From Suilimivivens sp009774465 (GTDB lineage Bacteria > Bacillota > Clostridia > Lachnospirales > Lachnospiraceae): a stretch of 64,000 nt of DNA. Below the pieces are notes generated by a model that saw nothing but the letters and a program-made list of their open reading frames with translations, had not been told where the DNA came from and made no database searches. Below are positions 36,549 to 44,832 of this stretch, one piece after another (positions within the stretch are counted from its first letter, which is position 1; each line of letters begins with the position of its first letter). The stretch covers positions 127,420 to 191,419 of the forward strand of contig CANDAE010000003.1 in assembly GCA_947382645.1 (NCBI GenBank). The letters run 5' to 3'. The translations under genes were made by a program, and so were the position numbers.

Positions 36549-37658
36549 ATGAAAAAGTTCACAATGTTATGTATGGTACTGTTCTTACTGCTTTCAATAT
36601 CGGGATGTGGTGAATGCGAGCATGAATATGATGATGGTGTTATATCAAAGGAACCCACTTGTATGGAAGAGGGCGAAAAAACTTATACTTGTTCTCTATG
36701 TGGAGAAATTAAAACTGAAAGTGTAGAGAAAAAAGAACACACATATAAGGAAGAAATTACAAAAGAACCTTCATATACAGAAAACGGTGAAAAAACTTTT
36801 TCATGTATGAATTGTGATGATTTGTACACAGAATTAATTCCGGTTTTGGATGCAGAGCCCTTTAATCAGGATATATGGGAGCAAATGGTCAAATTTTATG
36901 ATGATGGAGATTACATAAATGCACTGATTGTCGGACGAAAAGCGTTACCTAGTAAAAGTGAAACAAAAACGAAAATTAGCGACTTAGCCAAAGAAATAAT
37001 TAAATCGCAGAAAGAATATATGGAGGAACAAATACAGAGCGCAATTAAAAATAGTGATTATGAAGCATTCGAGACGTTGCATTATTATAAAGGACAGGGG
37101 AGCTTTTTTAGATTTAGTGATGAACAGGAGTGGATGTATCAGTTTCTACATGGTTTACAAGGCGAATATGCTTATTTTGAAAGTACAAACAGTGATATTC
37201 AATTAAGAATTGATGGATTTAACTTAGAAATGGAAGATAAAGAATATATTTTACATATTGAAGTTATCTTTCCCTATGATTGGATTCCTGAATATAGTGA
37301 TTTAAGATTGGTTTATGAAGGAGAAAGAATTGAAGAAATAAGGACAGGACTAATAGCAATTACGTTTGATGACAGTACATGCATCAAGTATGAATCGGAA
37401 ACAGGGAAACAATGGGAAGAAAAAAAGGAACAGAGGAAAGAGGAAAAAAGACAAGCAGAAGAAAAAGAAAAACAAGAGTATTTAGCAAATGAACCTAAAA
37501 TTGGGATGACGGCAGATGAGGTTAGGGCATCCAATTGGGGCAATCCAGAAAAAATAAATAAAACAACGTATGAATGGGGAGTAACCGAACAGTGGTGTTA
37601 TCCGAATTATAAATATATATATTTTAAAGATGGAATAGTAACAGCAATTCAAGAATAA
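36549..37658 (+). CDS. Lipoprotein with two zinc-finger-like repeats and a BamE/SmpA-like C-terminus
   Basis: The protein has 369 residues and a good GGGAGGA site. The signal peptide ends in LLSISGCGE, a lipobox, so it is a membrane-anchored lipoprotein. Two repeats of the type EPTCMEEGEKTYTCSLCG and EPSYTENGEKTFSCMNCD follow (about residues 30-95). A helical middle part and a charged KEQRKEEKRQAEEKEKQE coiled stretch (about 295-315) come next. The C-terminal part IGMTADEVRASNWGNPEKIN...KYIYFKDGIVTAIQE is a small BamE-like fold common in Firmicute lipoproteins. Function is unknown; it may be cargo of the toxin-cassette region. Confidence 0.75.
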   Translation: MKKFTMLCMVLFLLLSISGCGECEHEYDDGVISKEPTCMEEGEKTYTCSLCGEIKTESVEKKEHTYKEEITKEPSYTENGEKTFSCMNCDDLYTELIPVLDAEPFNQDIWEQMVKFYDDGDYINALIVGRKALPSKSETKTKISDLAKEIIKSQKEYMEEQIQSAIKNSDYEAFETLHYYKGQGSFFRFSDEQEWMYQFLHGLQGEYAYFESTNSDIQLRIDGFNLEMEDKEYILHIEVIFPYDWIPEYSDLRLVYEGERIEEIRTGLIAITFDDSTCIKYESETGKQWEEKKEQRKEEKRQAEEKEKQEYLANEPKIGMTADEVRASNWGNPEKINKTTYEWGVTEQWCYPNYKYIYFKDGIVTAIQE

Positions 37659-37682
37659 AAAGATTATAATTGAGGTGGGCGT

Positions 37683-37927
37683 ATGGATATTGTTAATGAA
37701 ATTGATAGATTACCACAATATTATTATATGTTGAAAAATGGTGAAATAATTTTAGGTGGAAATTATGATGAAAAAGCAAATGAACACAGATTTTCAATGG
37801 TAGGTTATATAGATTTTGGAAAGAAATTAAAGATTATTATGAAAGAGATGGTGAGAAAGAGGTTCTAACAGTTGAAGAAAAAAGAGAATATGCTCAAATG
37901 GTTTATAAAATGATGAAGCATAGCTAG
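37683..37927 (+). pseudogene. Small hypothetical (immunity-like) gene with a one-base frameshift
   Basis: The first frame gives 61 residues (MDIVNEIDRLPQYYYMLKNG...) and stops at 37868. From about 37818 the other frame continues sensibly as WKEIKDYYERDGEKEVLTVE and ends KMMKHS at 37927. Restoring one T in the run at 37814-37817 would join them into an about 81-residue protein reading GYIDFWKEIKDYYERD. The ribosome site GAGGTGGG is intact. Either a recent mutation or a homopolymer sequencing error. Confidence 0.6.
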
Positions 37928-38051
37928 GACGAAGATATTATGCTGAATATGTTCGCAATAGATGAGATGGCTAAAGGGATTCAATTTGCATATTTTCACC
38001 AAAAGTTAGCAAAAAAGAATTGCATTTATATTATTGTCAAGTAAACGTAAT

Positions 38052-38100
38052 AACGCGAGGATATTAGTACTCCAATAAACTATTAATATCTTCGCGTTTT
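38052..38100 (+). terminator. Long hairpin terminator
   Basis: AACGCGA plus GATATTA on the left pair with TAATATC plus TCGCGTT on the right, followed by TTTT. It separates the frameshifted gene from element copy B. Confidence 0.75.
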
Positions 38101-38139
38101 ACTATTAAATCTTATTTTAAAATTTTTTATATTTACCTA

Positions 38140-38372
38140 GCATAAGCCACAGGAACAAATCTATGTTCACTGCTTTTGGGAGGAGATTAGAAATTCTTAG
38201 TAGCTCTTTTCACAGACCAGCAATAATCGGACAGGAAGTCCGATTAAGGTGCAGCTTGGTCATGGATGACCAATGCGCCGGTAGCGTGACAAGCCACTAC
38301 TTTGGCAAAGATACTTAGAATTTCTTATCTCCGTACATAGCTGTGACATGGATTAGTTCCTGTGGCTTATGC
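38140..38372 (+). ncRNA. 233-bp structured repeat element, full copy B
   Basis: It has the same length and architecture as copy A. Differences often preserve pairing: GGTGCA here against TGCGCC keeps a wobble pair where copy A has GGCGCA, and the outer stem has an A-T pair where copy A has G-T. One small helix (GTAGCG against CACTAC) is weakened. It lies directly upstream of the restriction-modification genes. Confidence 0.7.
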
Positions 38373-38497
38373 GTGTGGTTTATAAAAATACTTCTTTTAC
38401 AATTTAGCAGGTGGAGATGGAGTTATGATTGAAGTCGTTTGAAGGTTATGATAGAATATGTTTGTGGGATTATACTTGGAAAGAGAGGGGGCAAATT

Positions 38498-39337
38498 ATG
38501 CGAAAAGATCGTCTTGTTGCGCCTGTTGTAAAATGGGTTGGAGGTAAACGACAACTTTTAGATGATCTAACACCATTGTTTCCAAAACGTGTTACTTCTT
38601 ATTGTGAACCTTTTTTAGGCGGGGGTGCCGTTTTATTTAAGTTGCAGCCTAATGTTGCATACGTTAATGATATTAATTCCGAGCTCATTCAAATGTATGA
38701 GGTTATCCGGGATAATGTTGATGAACTGATCATCGCTTTAGGTGAGCATCCAAATGAGGAAGAACATTTTTATAGTGTCCGAGATTGGGATAGAAATAAG
38801 GAACAGTATGAACAATTGACCAAAGTACAGAGAGCAGCACGTATTATTTACTTGAACAAAACATGTTATAATGGCCTTTTCAGAGTAAATAATGCCGGAG
38901 AGTTTAACGCTCCCTTTGGACATTATAAAAAAGATCCCAATATTGTAAATGCTCCTACATTAAAAGCTGTTAGTGCCTACTTTCAGAAAGCACAATTAAC
39001 TTTTAGCAGTATTGATTATGCCGAAGTGCTTGCAAATGTGGCAAAAGGAACTTTTGTCTATTTGGATCCACCGTATGATCCAGTTTCTGATACAGCTAAT
39101 TTTACAGGCTATGCAAAGGGGGGCTTTGACCGCTCAGAACAAATCCGGCTGAGACAATGCTGTGACGAACTTAATCGGCGTGGAATCAAGTTTATGCTTT
39201 CAAATTCCGCAACGGATTTTATTAGAGAACAATACGCTGCTTATAGCATTACTATAGTAAAAGCAAAACGTGCTATTAACTCTAATGCAACGAAGCGAGG
39301 CCAAGTAGACGAAGTGGTGATAAGAAATTATGAGTGA
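38498..39337 (+). CDS. Dam-type DNA adenine N6-methyltransferase (D12 class), likely part of a type II R-M system
   Basis: The protein has 279 residues from ATG 38498, with GAGAGGGGG upstream; an earlier TTG lacks a site. WVGGKRQL (residues 13-20) and EPFLGGGAVLF (37-47) form the S-adenosylmethionine site, and DPPY (190-193) is the catalytic motif IV of alpha-class adenine methylases. The family often recognises GATC. Its stop overlaps the endonuclease start by 8 bp. It protects host DNA against the partner. It is AT-rich like its neighbours and sits in the cassette region, so it was probably acquired. Confidence 0.9.
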   Translation: MRKDRLVAPVVKWVGGKRQLLDDLTPLFPKRVTSYCEPFLGGGAVLFKLQPNVAYVNDINSELIQMYEVIRDNVDELIIALGEHPNEEEHFYSVRDWDRNKEQYEQLTKVQRAARIIYLNKTCYNGLFRVNNAGEFNAPFGHYKKDPNIVNAPTLKAVSAYFQKAQLTFSSIDYAEVLANVAKGTFVYLDPPYDPVSDTANFTGYAKGGFDRSEQIRLRQCCDELNRRGIKFMLSNSATDFIREQYAAYSITIVKAKRAINSNATKRGQVDEVVIRNYE

Positions 39338-40625
39338 ACAAGTAAAGAGCCAAAACGATAAAGCATGGGAAGCTTTGTTTGAAAAATATGATATTCTGTC
39401 GCATATTGAAGTAAATGGAAAATTTATTATCTCTGCATCTCAAATAAAAGAATATCGTGAACCTCGATTGATGGCAAAGTTTGATCACAATATTAATCTG
39501 CCACAGATTTTTGCCAAGAACAACCTTGCTATCTTGCCAATTTCCCGTGGAGATTACGTCATTTCCCATTTTGAGGCTTATCAACCATTTGAAGTGTTGG
39601 ATAAATCTATTACCCGGGCTTCCTTACCGACTAATCTTCAAAGCCTTGATGCAAATAACATTCCGAGTGAGACTATCGCCATAAATTGTGCGTTGGCTTC
39701 AGGGATGCTCTCGGATTTTTTAGAAGAAGATATTCTTTATTCTACTGTATCAGGTCGTATGGGGGCAGGACAATTTGAGTTTAGTATTCAGAACTCTCGT
39801 ACAAAAGCTCCGACATCAATTTCAGTGAACAACTCTCAAATTGAAATAGATGCCGCTTTCGAAGGGGTTCATAGCCTTTCGTTGTTTGAAGCCAAACGGG
39901 ATTTGTCAGAAGATTTTCTTGTACGACAGTTATATTATCCATATCGAGTATGGAGCAAGCGTGTGACAAAGAAAGTTAAGCCGATTTTTCTTGTTTATTC
40001 AAATGGAATATTTAGCTTGTATGAGTACGAATTTCAAAATCCTGATTCTTATAATTCACTGGTTCTTGTAAAGCACAAAAATTATTCTATTGAAGATACA
40101 GAGATAGAGCTTTCGGATTTACAGGACGTTGCTTTACGTACAAAAATTGTTTCTGAACCAAATATCTCTTTTCCTCAAGCAAATAGTTTTGAGCGAGTTA
40201 TCAATATTTGTGAATTACTAAATACTCAGGAATTGAGTCGTGAACAAGTTACAGAAGAATATGCTTTTGATATTCGACAAACAAATTATTATACAGATGC
40301 TGCCAGATACTTAGGATTGCTTGAAAAGCATTATGAGGATGGTCATAGACCAATATATTCTTTAAGCTCGTCGGGCAAGCGCATAATGAATTTAAATTAT
40401 AAACAACGACAACTGGCATTTTGTGAAGTCATTTTGCGGCATCGTGTTTTTAAAGAAACATTCAATCATCGTATGGAAATGGGCTCAATGCCGGATACGT
40501 CAACAATTGTTGCTATTATGCAGAAATCTAATCTTTATAAGGTTGAAAGTATGAGCACATATGTACGACGTTCTTCAACAATCAGTGGTTGGCTAAATTG
40601 GATACTAGGATTAATAGAGGAGTAA
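39330..40625 (+). CDS. Type II restriction endonuclease (PD-(D/E)XK)
   Basis: The protein has 431 residues and overlaps the methylase by 8 bp. IEIDAAFEG (Asp174) followed by LSLFEAKR (Glu187, Lys189) is a clear PD-(D/E)XK core. The C-terminal about 130 residues look like a winged-helix DNA-binding part (ELSREQVTEEYAFDIRQTNYYTDAARYLGLL). Its position after a Dam-like methylase and before a decayed second methylase is that of the nuclease in GATC-type systems such as DpnII, but I cannot confirm the recognition site from sequence. Confidence 0.82.
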   Translation: MSEQVKSQNDKAWEALFEKYDILSHIEVNGKFIISASQIKEYREPRLMAKFDHNINLPQIFAKNNLAILPISRGDYVISHFEAYQPFEVLDKSITRASLPTNLQSLDANNIPSETIAINCALASGMLSDFLEEDILYSTVSGRMGAGQFEFSIQNSRTKAPTSISVNNSQIEIDAAFEGVHSLSLFEAKRDLSEDFLVRQLYYPYRVWSKRVTKKVKPIFLVYSNGIFSLYEYEFQNPDSYNSLVLVKHKNYSIEDTEIELSDLQDVALRTKIVSEPNISFPQANSFERVINICELLNTQELSREQVTEEYAFDIRQTNYYTDAARYLGLLEKHYEDGHRPIYSLSSSGKRIMNLNYKQRQLAFCEVILRHRVFKETFNHRMEMGSMPDTSTIVAIMQKSNLYKVESMSTYVRRSSTISGWLNWILGLIEE

Positions 40626-40627
40626 GA

Positions 40628-41220
40628 TTGCAGAATATTAAATTAGAGCCTAATGATTTGAGCTGCAAACGACAAGGGTTTGGGAGTTTCCGGATAGAGG
40701 AAAATGGGCAACTTATGATGTATCATATCGTGGAAATTGGTCACCATATATCCACAGAAATATTATTCTTCGCTATTCAAATGAGCAAGAGTTAATTTTA
40801 GACCAATTTGCTGGTGATGAAAGCAAAACTCTTGAATAGAAATGCTATTGGAGTAGATATCAATTGATTTAATCTGTACGCTGTCTCCTTGTGCAAACAT
40901 AATTAAATACAGCGCCAATATAAATGAAAATATTTCGGGGATTTCAGTTAAACAGTTTTTGTTAGAAATGAATGAAGTAGCTGCCGAAAGCTATTGTGTT
41001 CTAAAATCTGGAAAGGTTTGCGCTATCATGACAGGAGATATTCGACAAAAGAGCTTTGCTTTTCCTTTAGAATTTAATGTTATGGGAGTGCTTTAACAAT
41101 TGGGCTTCCAGTTAAAGGAAGTTGTAATAAAAAGCAACATAACTGTCGGTTTACAAAAAAATGGGTTCAAAAAAGTAAAGAAAGCAATTTTTGCTTTTGG
41201 AACATGAATATTTATATTTA
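40628..41220 (+). pseudogene. Decayed second DNA methyltransferase (beta-class, DpnA-like)
   Basis: Pieces in several frames read as one methylase. First LQNIKLEPNDLS; then, shifted, RVWEFPDRGKWATYDVSYRG, NWSPYIHRNIILRYSNEQ and LDQFAGDE; next RNAIGVDIN; then FLLEMNEVAAESYCVLKSGK, VCAIMTGDIRQKSF; finally KQHNCRFTKKW. These match, in order, the family containing FPDRGxWAxHxxxYRGNWSPYIPRN and LDQFxGSGTT motifs. The glycine-rich site is damaged (GDESKT) and stops and shifts are frequent, so it is inactive. Confidence 0.65.
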
Positions 41221-41237
41221 AGAAATGAGGTGGATTT

Positions 41238-41477
41238 ATGCTATGTAAACATTGTGGATTACCACTAGAAGAGGCCCAAGAATGTAGAGATTACAAATCA
41301 TGTCCCCATTGTTCCCAGAATTGTGAGGAACATATTTTCTATCCAAAAATCATGTTTGGATGGACAGGAAAACGAGTGACTTCCAATAATCCAACCGGTA
41401 TTCAGAGTTGGTGCACTCGTTGTCGTGGAAATGATAATGGACCATATGCTGATGGTATAAAATGTAGTGATATGTAA
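41238..41477 (+). CDS. Small cysteine-rich zinc-ribbon protein
   Basis: The protein has 79 residues and a GAGGTGG site. CKHCG, CPHCSQNC and WCTRCRG give three Cys pairs plus extra Cys, suggesting two small zinc sites. The WCTRC end resembles the WCIEC and WCNNC ribbons of the genes at 35253 and 41719, so it may be an orphan immunity protein. Its own toxin is missing. The function remains uncertain. Confidence 0.55.
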   Translation: MLCKHCGLPLEEAQECRDYKSCPHCSQNCEEHIFYPKIMFGWTGKRVTSNNPTGIQSWCTRCRGNDNGPYADGIKCSDM

Positions 41478-41486
41478 ACGTATTAG

Positions 41487-41523
41487 AAAACGAGTTCGCT
41501 AATATTTAAGGAACTCGTTTTCT
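41487..41523 (+). terminator. Intrinsic terminator
   Basis: AAAACGAGTTC (41487-41497) pairs perfectly with GAACTCGTTTT (41511-41521), with the T-run forming part of the stem. Confidence 0.8.
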
Positions 41524-41578
41524 CAATAAGGGCATATATAAGCGAGGTGTTGTTATGTCTGGTGTGGTCTTTAATTAA

Positions 41579-41716
41579 GGGATATTCCACCCTGTCAACC
41601 GGTTTTATGAGGGAGGAAAACCGACATCAACAGATATTTTAGGAGAATTTGAAAGAGGTGTATCAATGTCAGAACAAATTTGGTGGGATTACTTTAACTT
41701 TGGAAACGGAGGTTAA
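41579..41716 (+). pseudogene. C-terminal remnant of a polymorphic toxin tip
   Basis: A 45-codon frame without a start begins right after a stop and reads HPVNRFYEGGKPTSTDILGE then FERGVSMSEQIWWDYFNFGN, ending at TAA 41714-41716. This has the look of the very end of a secreted toxin domain. It lies 2 bp before the ATG of the next small gene, the same toxin-immunity spacing seen elsewhere in this region. The Rhs core that would have carried it is gone. Confidence 0.5.
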
Positions 41717-41718
41717 TA

Positions 41719-41988
41719 ATGAGAGAAAAGTGGATGAAAATACTCCCTAAGTTAACAGATAATTTAGCTAACCCACAAGTAATACAATGTCCTAATTGTG
41801 GAGAACATGGAGTGGAATATCTGTATATCGGGGATGAAAAGACTAGGATAGGGTATTTTCAAATATGGTGTAATAATTGTTTAAAAGGAATTTATATCAG
41901 TAGAGCAAAGGCACCTGTTAATGCAAGGTTTGTTTCCTTTGATCATAATTTAAATGGTATAATACCTAAATATGAAATTGATGATTAA
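41719..41988 (+). CDS. Orphan zinc-ribbon immunity-like protein
   Basis: The protein has 89 residues, with AACGGAGG upstream. CPNCGEHG and WCNNCLKG give two Cys pairs in the same order as in the immunity-like protein at 35253, with an aromatic strand between (EYLYIGDEKTRIGYFQIW). It follows a toxin-tail remnant by 2 bp. It is probably a retained immunity gene after loss of its toxin, protecting against siblings. Confidence 0.6.
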   Translation: MREKWMKILPKLTDNLANPQVIQCPNCGEHGVEYLYIGDEKTRIGYFQIWCNNCLKGIYISRAKAPVNARFVSFDHNLNGIIPKYEIDD

Positions 41989-42105
41989 TGTCATAATATA
42001 ACGATGACTTTTAATTAACACAAAGAAAAGCACCATGTGCAATAGTACCCATTAGGGGGGATAAGGCGAGAAAACTCTTCCAAATATCCAGATAAAACAA
42101 AATAT

Positions 42106-42192
42106 CGTGACAAGCCACTGCTCTGGCAGAGATACTTAGAATTTCTTACCTCCGTACATAGCTGTGACATGGATTTGTTCCTGTGGTTTATG
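42106..42192 (+). ncRNA. Structured repeat element, truncated copy C
   Basis: The last about 87 bp of the 233-bp element, from CGTGACAAGCCACT to the terminal GTTTATG, with a few changes. The left arm that would form the outer stem is absent, so this copy cannot fold like A and B. Confidence 0.65.
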
Positions 42193-42284
42193 TAATCAAC
42201 ACTTTGGGGATTGCTATCCAAAAAGTGTTTATTTTTTTAAAATTATAGGATAATATACAGATATTATATTTTGGAGGTGTGGAT

Positions 42285-43262
42285 ATGGTTTTACAGAGAA
42301 CAGAATACCTGAATAAGCTCATTGCATTTAAGGATAAACAGCTCATTAAAATCGTAACAGGCATTAGACGCTGCGGAAAATCTACGTTGCTGGAAATATA
42401 CCAGAATTGGCTGAAAGAACAAAAGATTGCGGATGAGCAGATAATATCTATTAACTTTGAGGATATAGATTATGAAGAACTGACAGATTACAAAAAACTA
42501 TATTCCTACCTGAAAGAACGCCTTGTGAAAGGACAGATGACTTATATTTTTTAGACGAAGTTAGCATATTGACCAGTTTCCTAAAGTGGTTGACAGCCTG
42601 TATATTAAGAAAAATGTGGATATATATATTACGGGATCGAATGCTTATATGCTTTCCGGAGAGATAGCAACCCTGATTTCAGGAAGATATGTGCAGATAG
42701 AAATGCTGCCTCTCTCTTTTAAGGAATACATGGAAAGCACCGGGGACATGAATGAGCGCGGTATCAAATATGTACAATACCTTGAGAACAGCTCATTTCC
42801 CTATGCTTTGGAATTAAAAGGACAACAGGAAGAAATCAGGGATTATTTGGAAGGTATCTACAATACAATTGTTGTAAAGGATATTGTCAGCAGAAAAAAG
42901 ATTACAGATATGATGATGCTGAAAAGTGTGCTGAGGTATATGCTGCTTGGCTCCAGACAGATGCCGGACATATATTAGAAAATATTGTATATCTGGAGCT
43001 GCTTAGAAGAGGGCAGGATGTTTATGTGGGAAAGGTAGAAGGCTTTGAGGTTGATTTTGTGGCACAAAGCAGCAAAGGAACCGTATACTATCAGGTTGCG
43101 CTGACAGTTCGGGATGAAAAGACATTGGAACGGGAATTGCGTCCCCTTATGGCAATCCGTGACCACTATCCAAAGTTTATTTTAACGCTTGATGAAGATC
43201 CGGAAGCACAGTATGAGGGAATCAGACGTATCAATGCAAGAGACTGGCTTTTGGACCTTTAA
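42285..43262 (+). pseudogene. Broken AAA_14/DUF4143 ATPase
   Basis: The start is intact (GGAGGTG site, Walker A GIRRCGKST). The frame shifts near 42553, just after TYIF where family members read LDE, and resumes as VVDSLYIKKNVDIYITGSNA. At about 42935 SVLR runs straight into YMLLGSRQ, then ENIVYLELLRRGQDVYVG and VEGFEVDFVAQSSKG in another frame. Intact relatives are about 400 residues, so roughly 80-100 residues are deleted in the middle. These ATPases are common, mobile and poorly understood. Confidence 0.85.
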
Positions 43263-43372
43263 AAAAATTTTTTAAATTTTTTTCATAAAAAGCGTGATTT
43301 TCTTTGAAAAAGATGATATAATTTAAAAGCCATGATGATTGTATCGGGTTTTCCCGATATAATCCATACTTG

Positions 43373-43408
43373 CCGCTCCGGTTTTGTTTCCGGAGCGGTC
43401 TTTCTTTA
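43373..43408 (+). terminator. Intrinsic terminator
   Basis: CCGCTCCGG (43373-43381) pairs perfectly with CCGGAGCGG (43390-43398), followed by TCTTTCTTT. A smaller ATCGGG/CCCGAT hairpin precedes it. Confidence 0.8.
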
Positions 43409-43636
43409 TCATACAAATGCCATGCGAAGCATGGCATCTGTTGTTCCACATAAGAATGACTCGCAAAGTGTGGTGTCAATTTTTATATAACTGTAGAAAT
43501 AGAACTATAACTACAGGAATACTATTTCGACATTTTTTCACAATAAGGAACAAAAAGTAATACAATAAGAACTATATGTTATCAAAATTTTGACATTATA
43601 ATGTTATACTCCCCCTGACAGGGAGAGCACATTAAC

Positions 43637-43678
43637 AGCTATTTTTGTGTTTAAAACACAAAGATAGCTATTTTTTTT
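43637..43678 (+). terminator. Intrinsic terminator
   Basis: AGCTAT plus TTTGTGTTT on the left pair with AACACAAA plus ATAGCT on the right, followed by eight Ts. Confidence 0.8.
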
Positions 43679-43833
43679 ACATAAGAATACTTCGTGAAGA
43701 GAGACATTTGTTGTTTAACATAAGAGCGTTCTGTGAAGTGCGGCATCGGTTGATTTTCCATAGAAAATTTTTTTAAATTCGGTGTTTACATATGGGAAAA
43801 AAATTCCTCCTTGAAATAAAAGGAGGGATAGAT

Positions 43834-44373
43834 ATGCTGTATGAGATAATATACAGGGCTCAAAATGGCGATAAGGAAGCAATGCAGGAATTAGTAGATC
43901 GGTTTACACCTTTGATGAGAAAGAGGGCAAGTAAGTTGGGATATGAAGATGCTTATGAGGATATCCGCCTGTTTTTTATCGAATTAATTTATTTTATGAA
44001 GCTGGAGAAGATAAGACTGAAAGAGGATGGAGGGATTACTTCTTACATAAATGCTTCGGTCAATAACTTTTATAATAAAGAAACGAGAAAAAGTGACAAA
44101 TGGAGAAGGGAAATTGTAGTATCAGCTTTGCCGGCAGAACAAAGGTATTATGTGGAAAAAATGTTGTCAAAAGAGGACAGGGTTAATATTTTTAATGAGT
44201 TGAATATAAAGGAAATGCTTGCTGCCAATGAATATGAAATTATTTATTTGATTTACATAGAAGGTTATTCTGTCGCGGAAGTTGCCAGAAGGGCAAATAA
44301 GACGAGGCAGGCGGTCAATCAGTTAAAAAAGAGAGTATTAAAGAAAATAAAAGATATGATGTTTACATTCTGA
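43834..44373 (+). CDS. Sigma-70-like regulator of the lysis module
   Basis: The protein has 179 residues from ATG 43834, with AAAAGGAGGG upstream. Residues about 1-70 look like sigma region 2 (YRAQNGDKEAMQELVDRFTP, RKRASKLGYEDAYEDIRLFF). Residues about 120-175 form a helix-turn-helix of region 4 type (YSVAEVARRANKTRQAVNQL). It precedes holin and endolysin genes, like the UviA/TcdR group of sigma factors that control toxin or bacteriocin release in Clostridia, although similarity to those is only in layout. Confidence 0.75.
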   Translation: MLYEIIYRAQNGDKEAMQELVDRFTPLMRKRASKLGYEDAYEDIRLFFIELIYFMKLEKIRLKEDGGITSYINASVNNFYNKETRKSDKWRREIVVSALPAEQRYYVEKMLSKEDRVNIFNELNIKEMLAANEYEIIYLIYIEGYSVAEVARRANKTRQAVNQLKKRVLKKIKDMMFTF

Positions 44374-44497
44374 TAAAAAGACACTCTTTTTCTTATAACG
44401 AATCATGAAAGCCCTTTGCACCAGGAAGTAAGTCTGTTTCACATCTGTTGCAGTTCCGGTGCAGAGAGTTATTAGTATTGAAAGGAGGCAGCAGGGC

Positions 44498-44800
44498 ATG
44501 GATGAAACAGATGTAGCTGTAAAGCTGGAGGTTCATGGGCACGAAATTGATTCCTTAAAGAATCAGGTAAGCGACTTAAAGGAAGAGTATGGAATCATTC
44601 AGGAGCTTGCCATAGCAGTGAACAAAATGGCAGTAAACATTGAAAACATGCTTCAGGAATTGAATAAGCAGAGCGAGAGACTAAAGCTCCTGGAAAGGGT
44701 ACCGGCGGAAACCAGCAGGCAGATAAAGGCGGCGGTGATTACCACACTGGTAGGCGGGATTATAGGAGCTGTGATGACCGCAATTTTAACTTTGTTTTGA
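44498..44800 (+). CDS. XhlA-like coiled-coil membrane protein (holin-associated)
   Basis: The protein has 100 residues from ATG 44498 (AAAGGAGG upstream). Residues about 10-65 are heptad-rich (GHEIDSLKNQVSDLKEEYG) and residues about 78-98 form one membrane span (VITTLVGGIIGAVMTAILTL). This layout is that of XhlA-type proteins, which work with holins at the membrane. It lies 32 bp before the holin gene. Confidence 0.7.
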   Translation: MDETDVAVKLEVHGHEIDSLKNQVSDLKEEYGIIQELAIAVNKMAVNIENMLQELNKQSERLKLLERVPAETSRQIKAAVITTLVGGIIGAVMTAILTLF

Positions 44801-44832
44801 CAGTCCGCTAAAGTGGACAGATGGGAGGAATT

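Larger units (their letters stand above)
43263..43833. other. Intergenic region with terminators and short degenerate repeats
   Basis: It contains two terminators (listed) and several copies of a degenerate unit of about 40 bases, roughly GCATCTGTTGTT then ACATAAGAA then CGYRAAG, at about 43430-43480 and 43678-43760. No protein-coding frame is convincing. Confidence 0.5.

Noticed and set aside
41589..41625. About 30 of 33 bases match between the toxin-tail remnant and the Rhs gene at about 27873
   Set aside because: The match is short and in a different reading frame, with unrelated flanks; I treat it as chance, although it is striking.
43430..43760. CRISPR array
   Set aside because: Repeat units are degenerate, of variable spacing and without cas genes.
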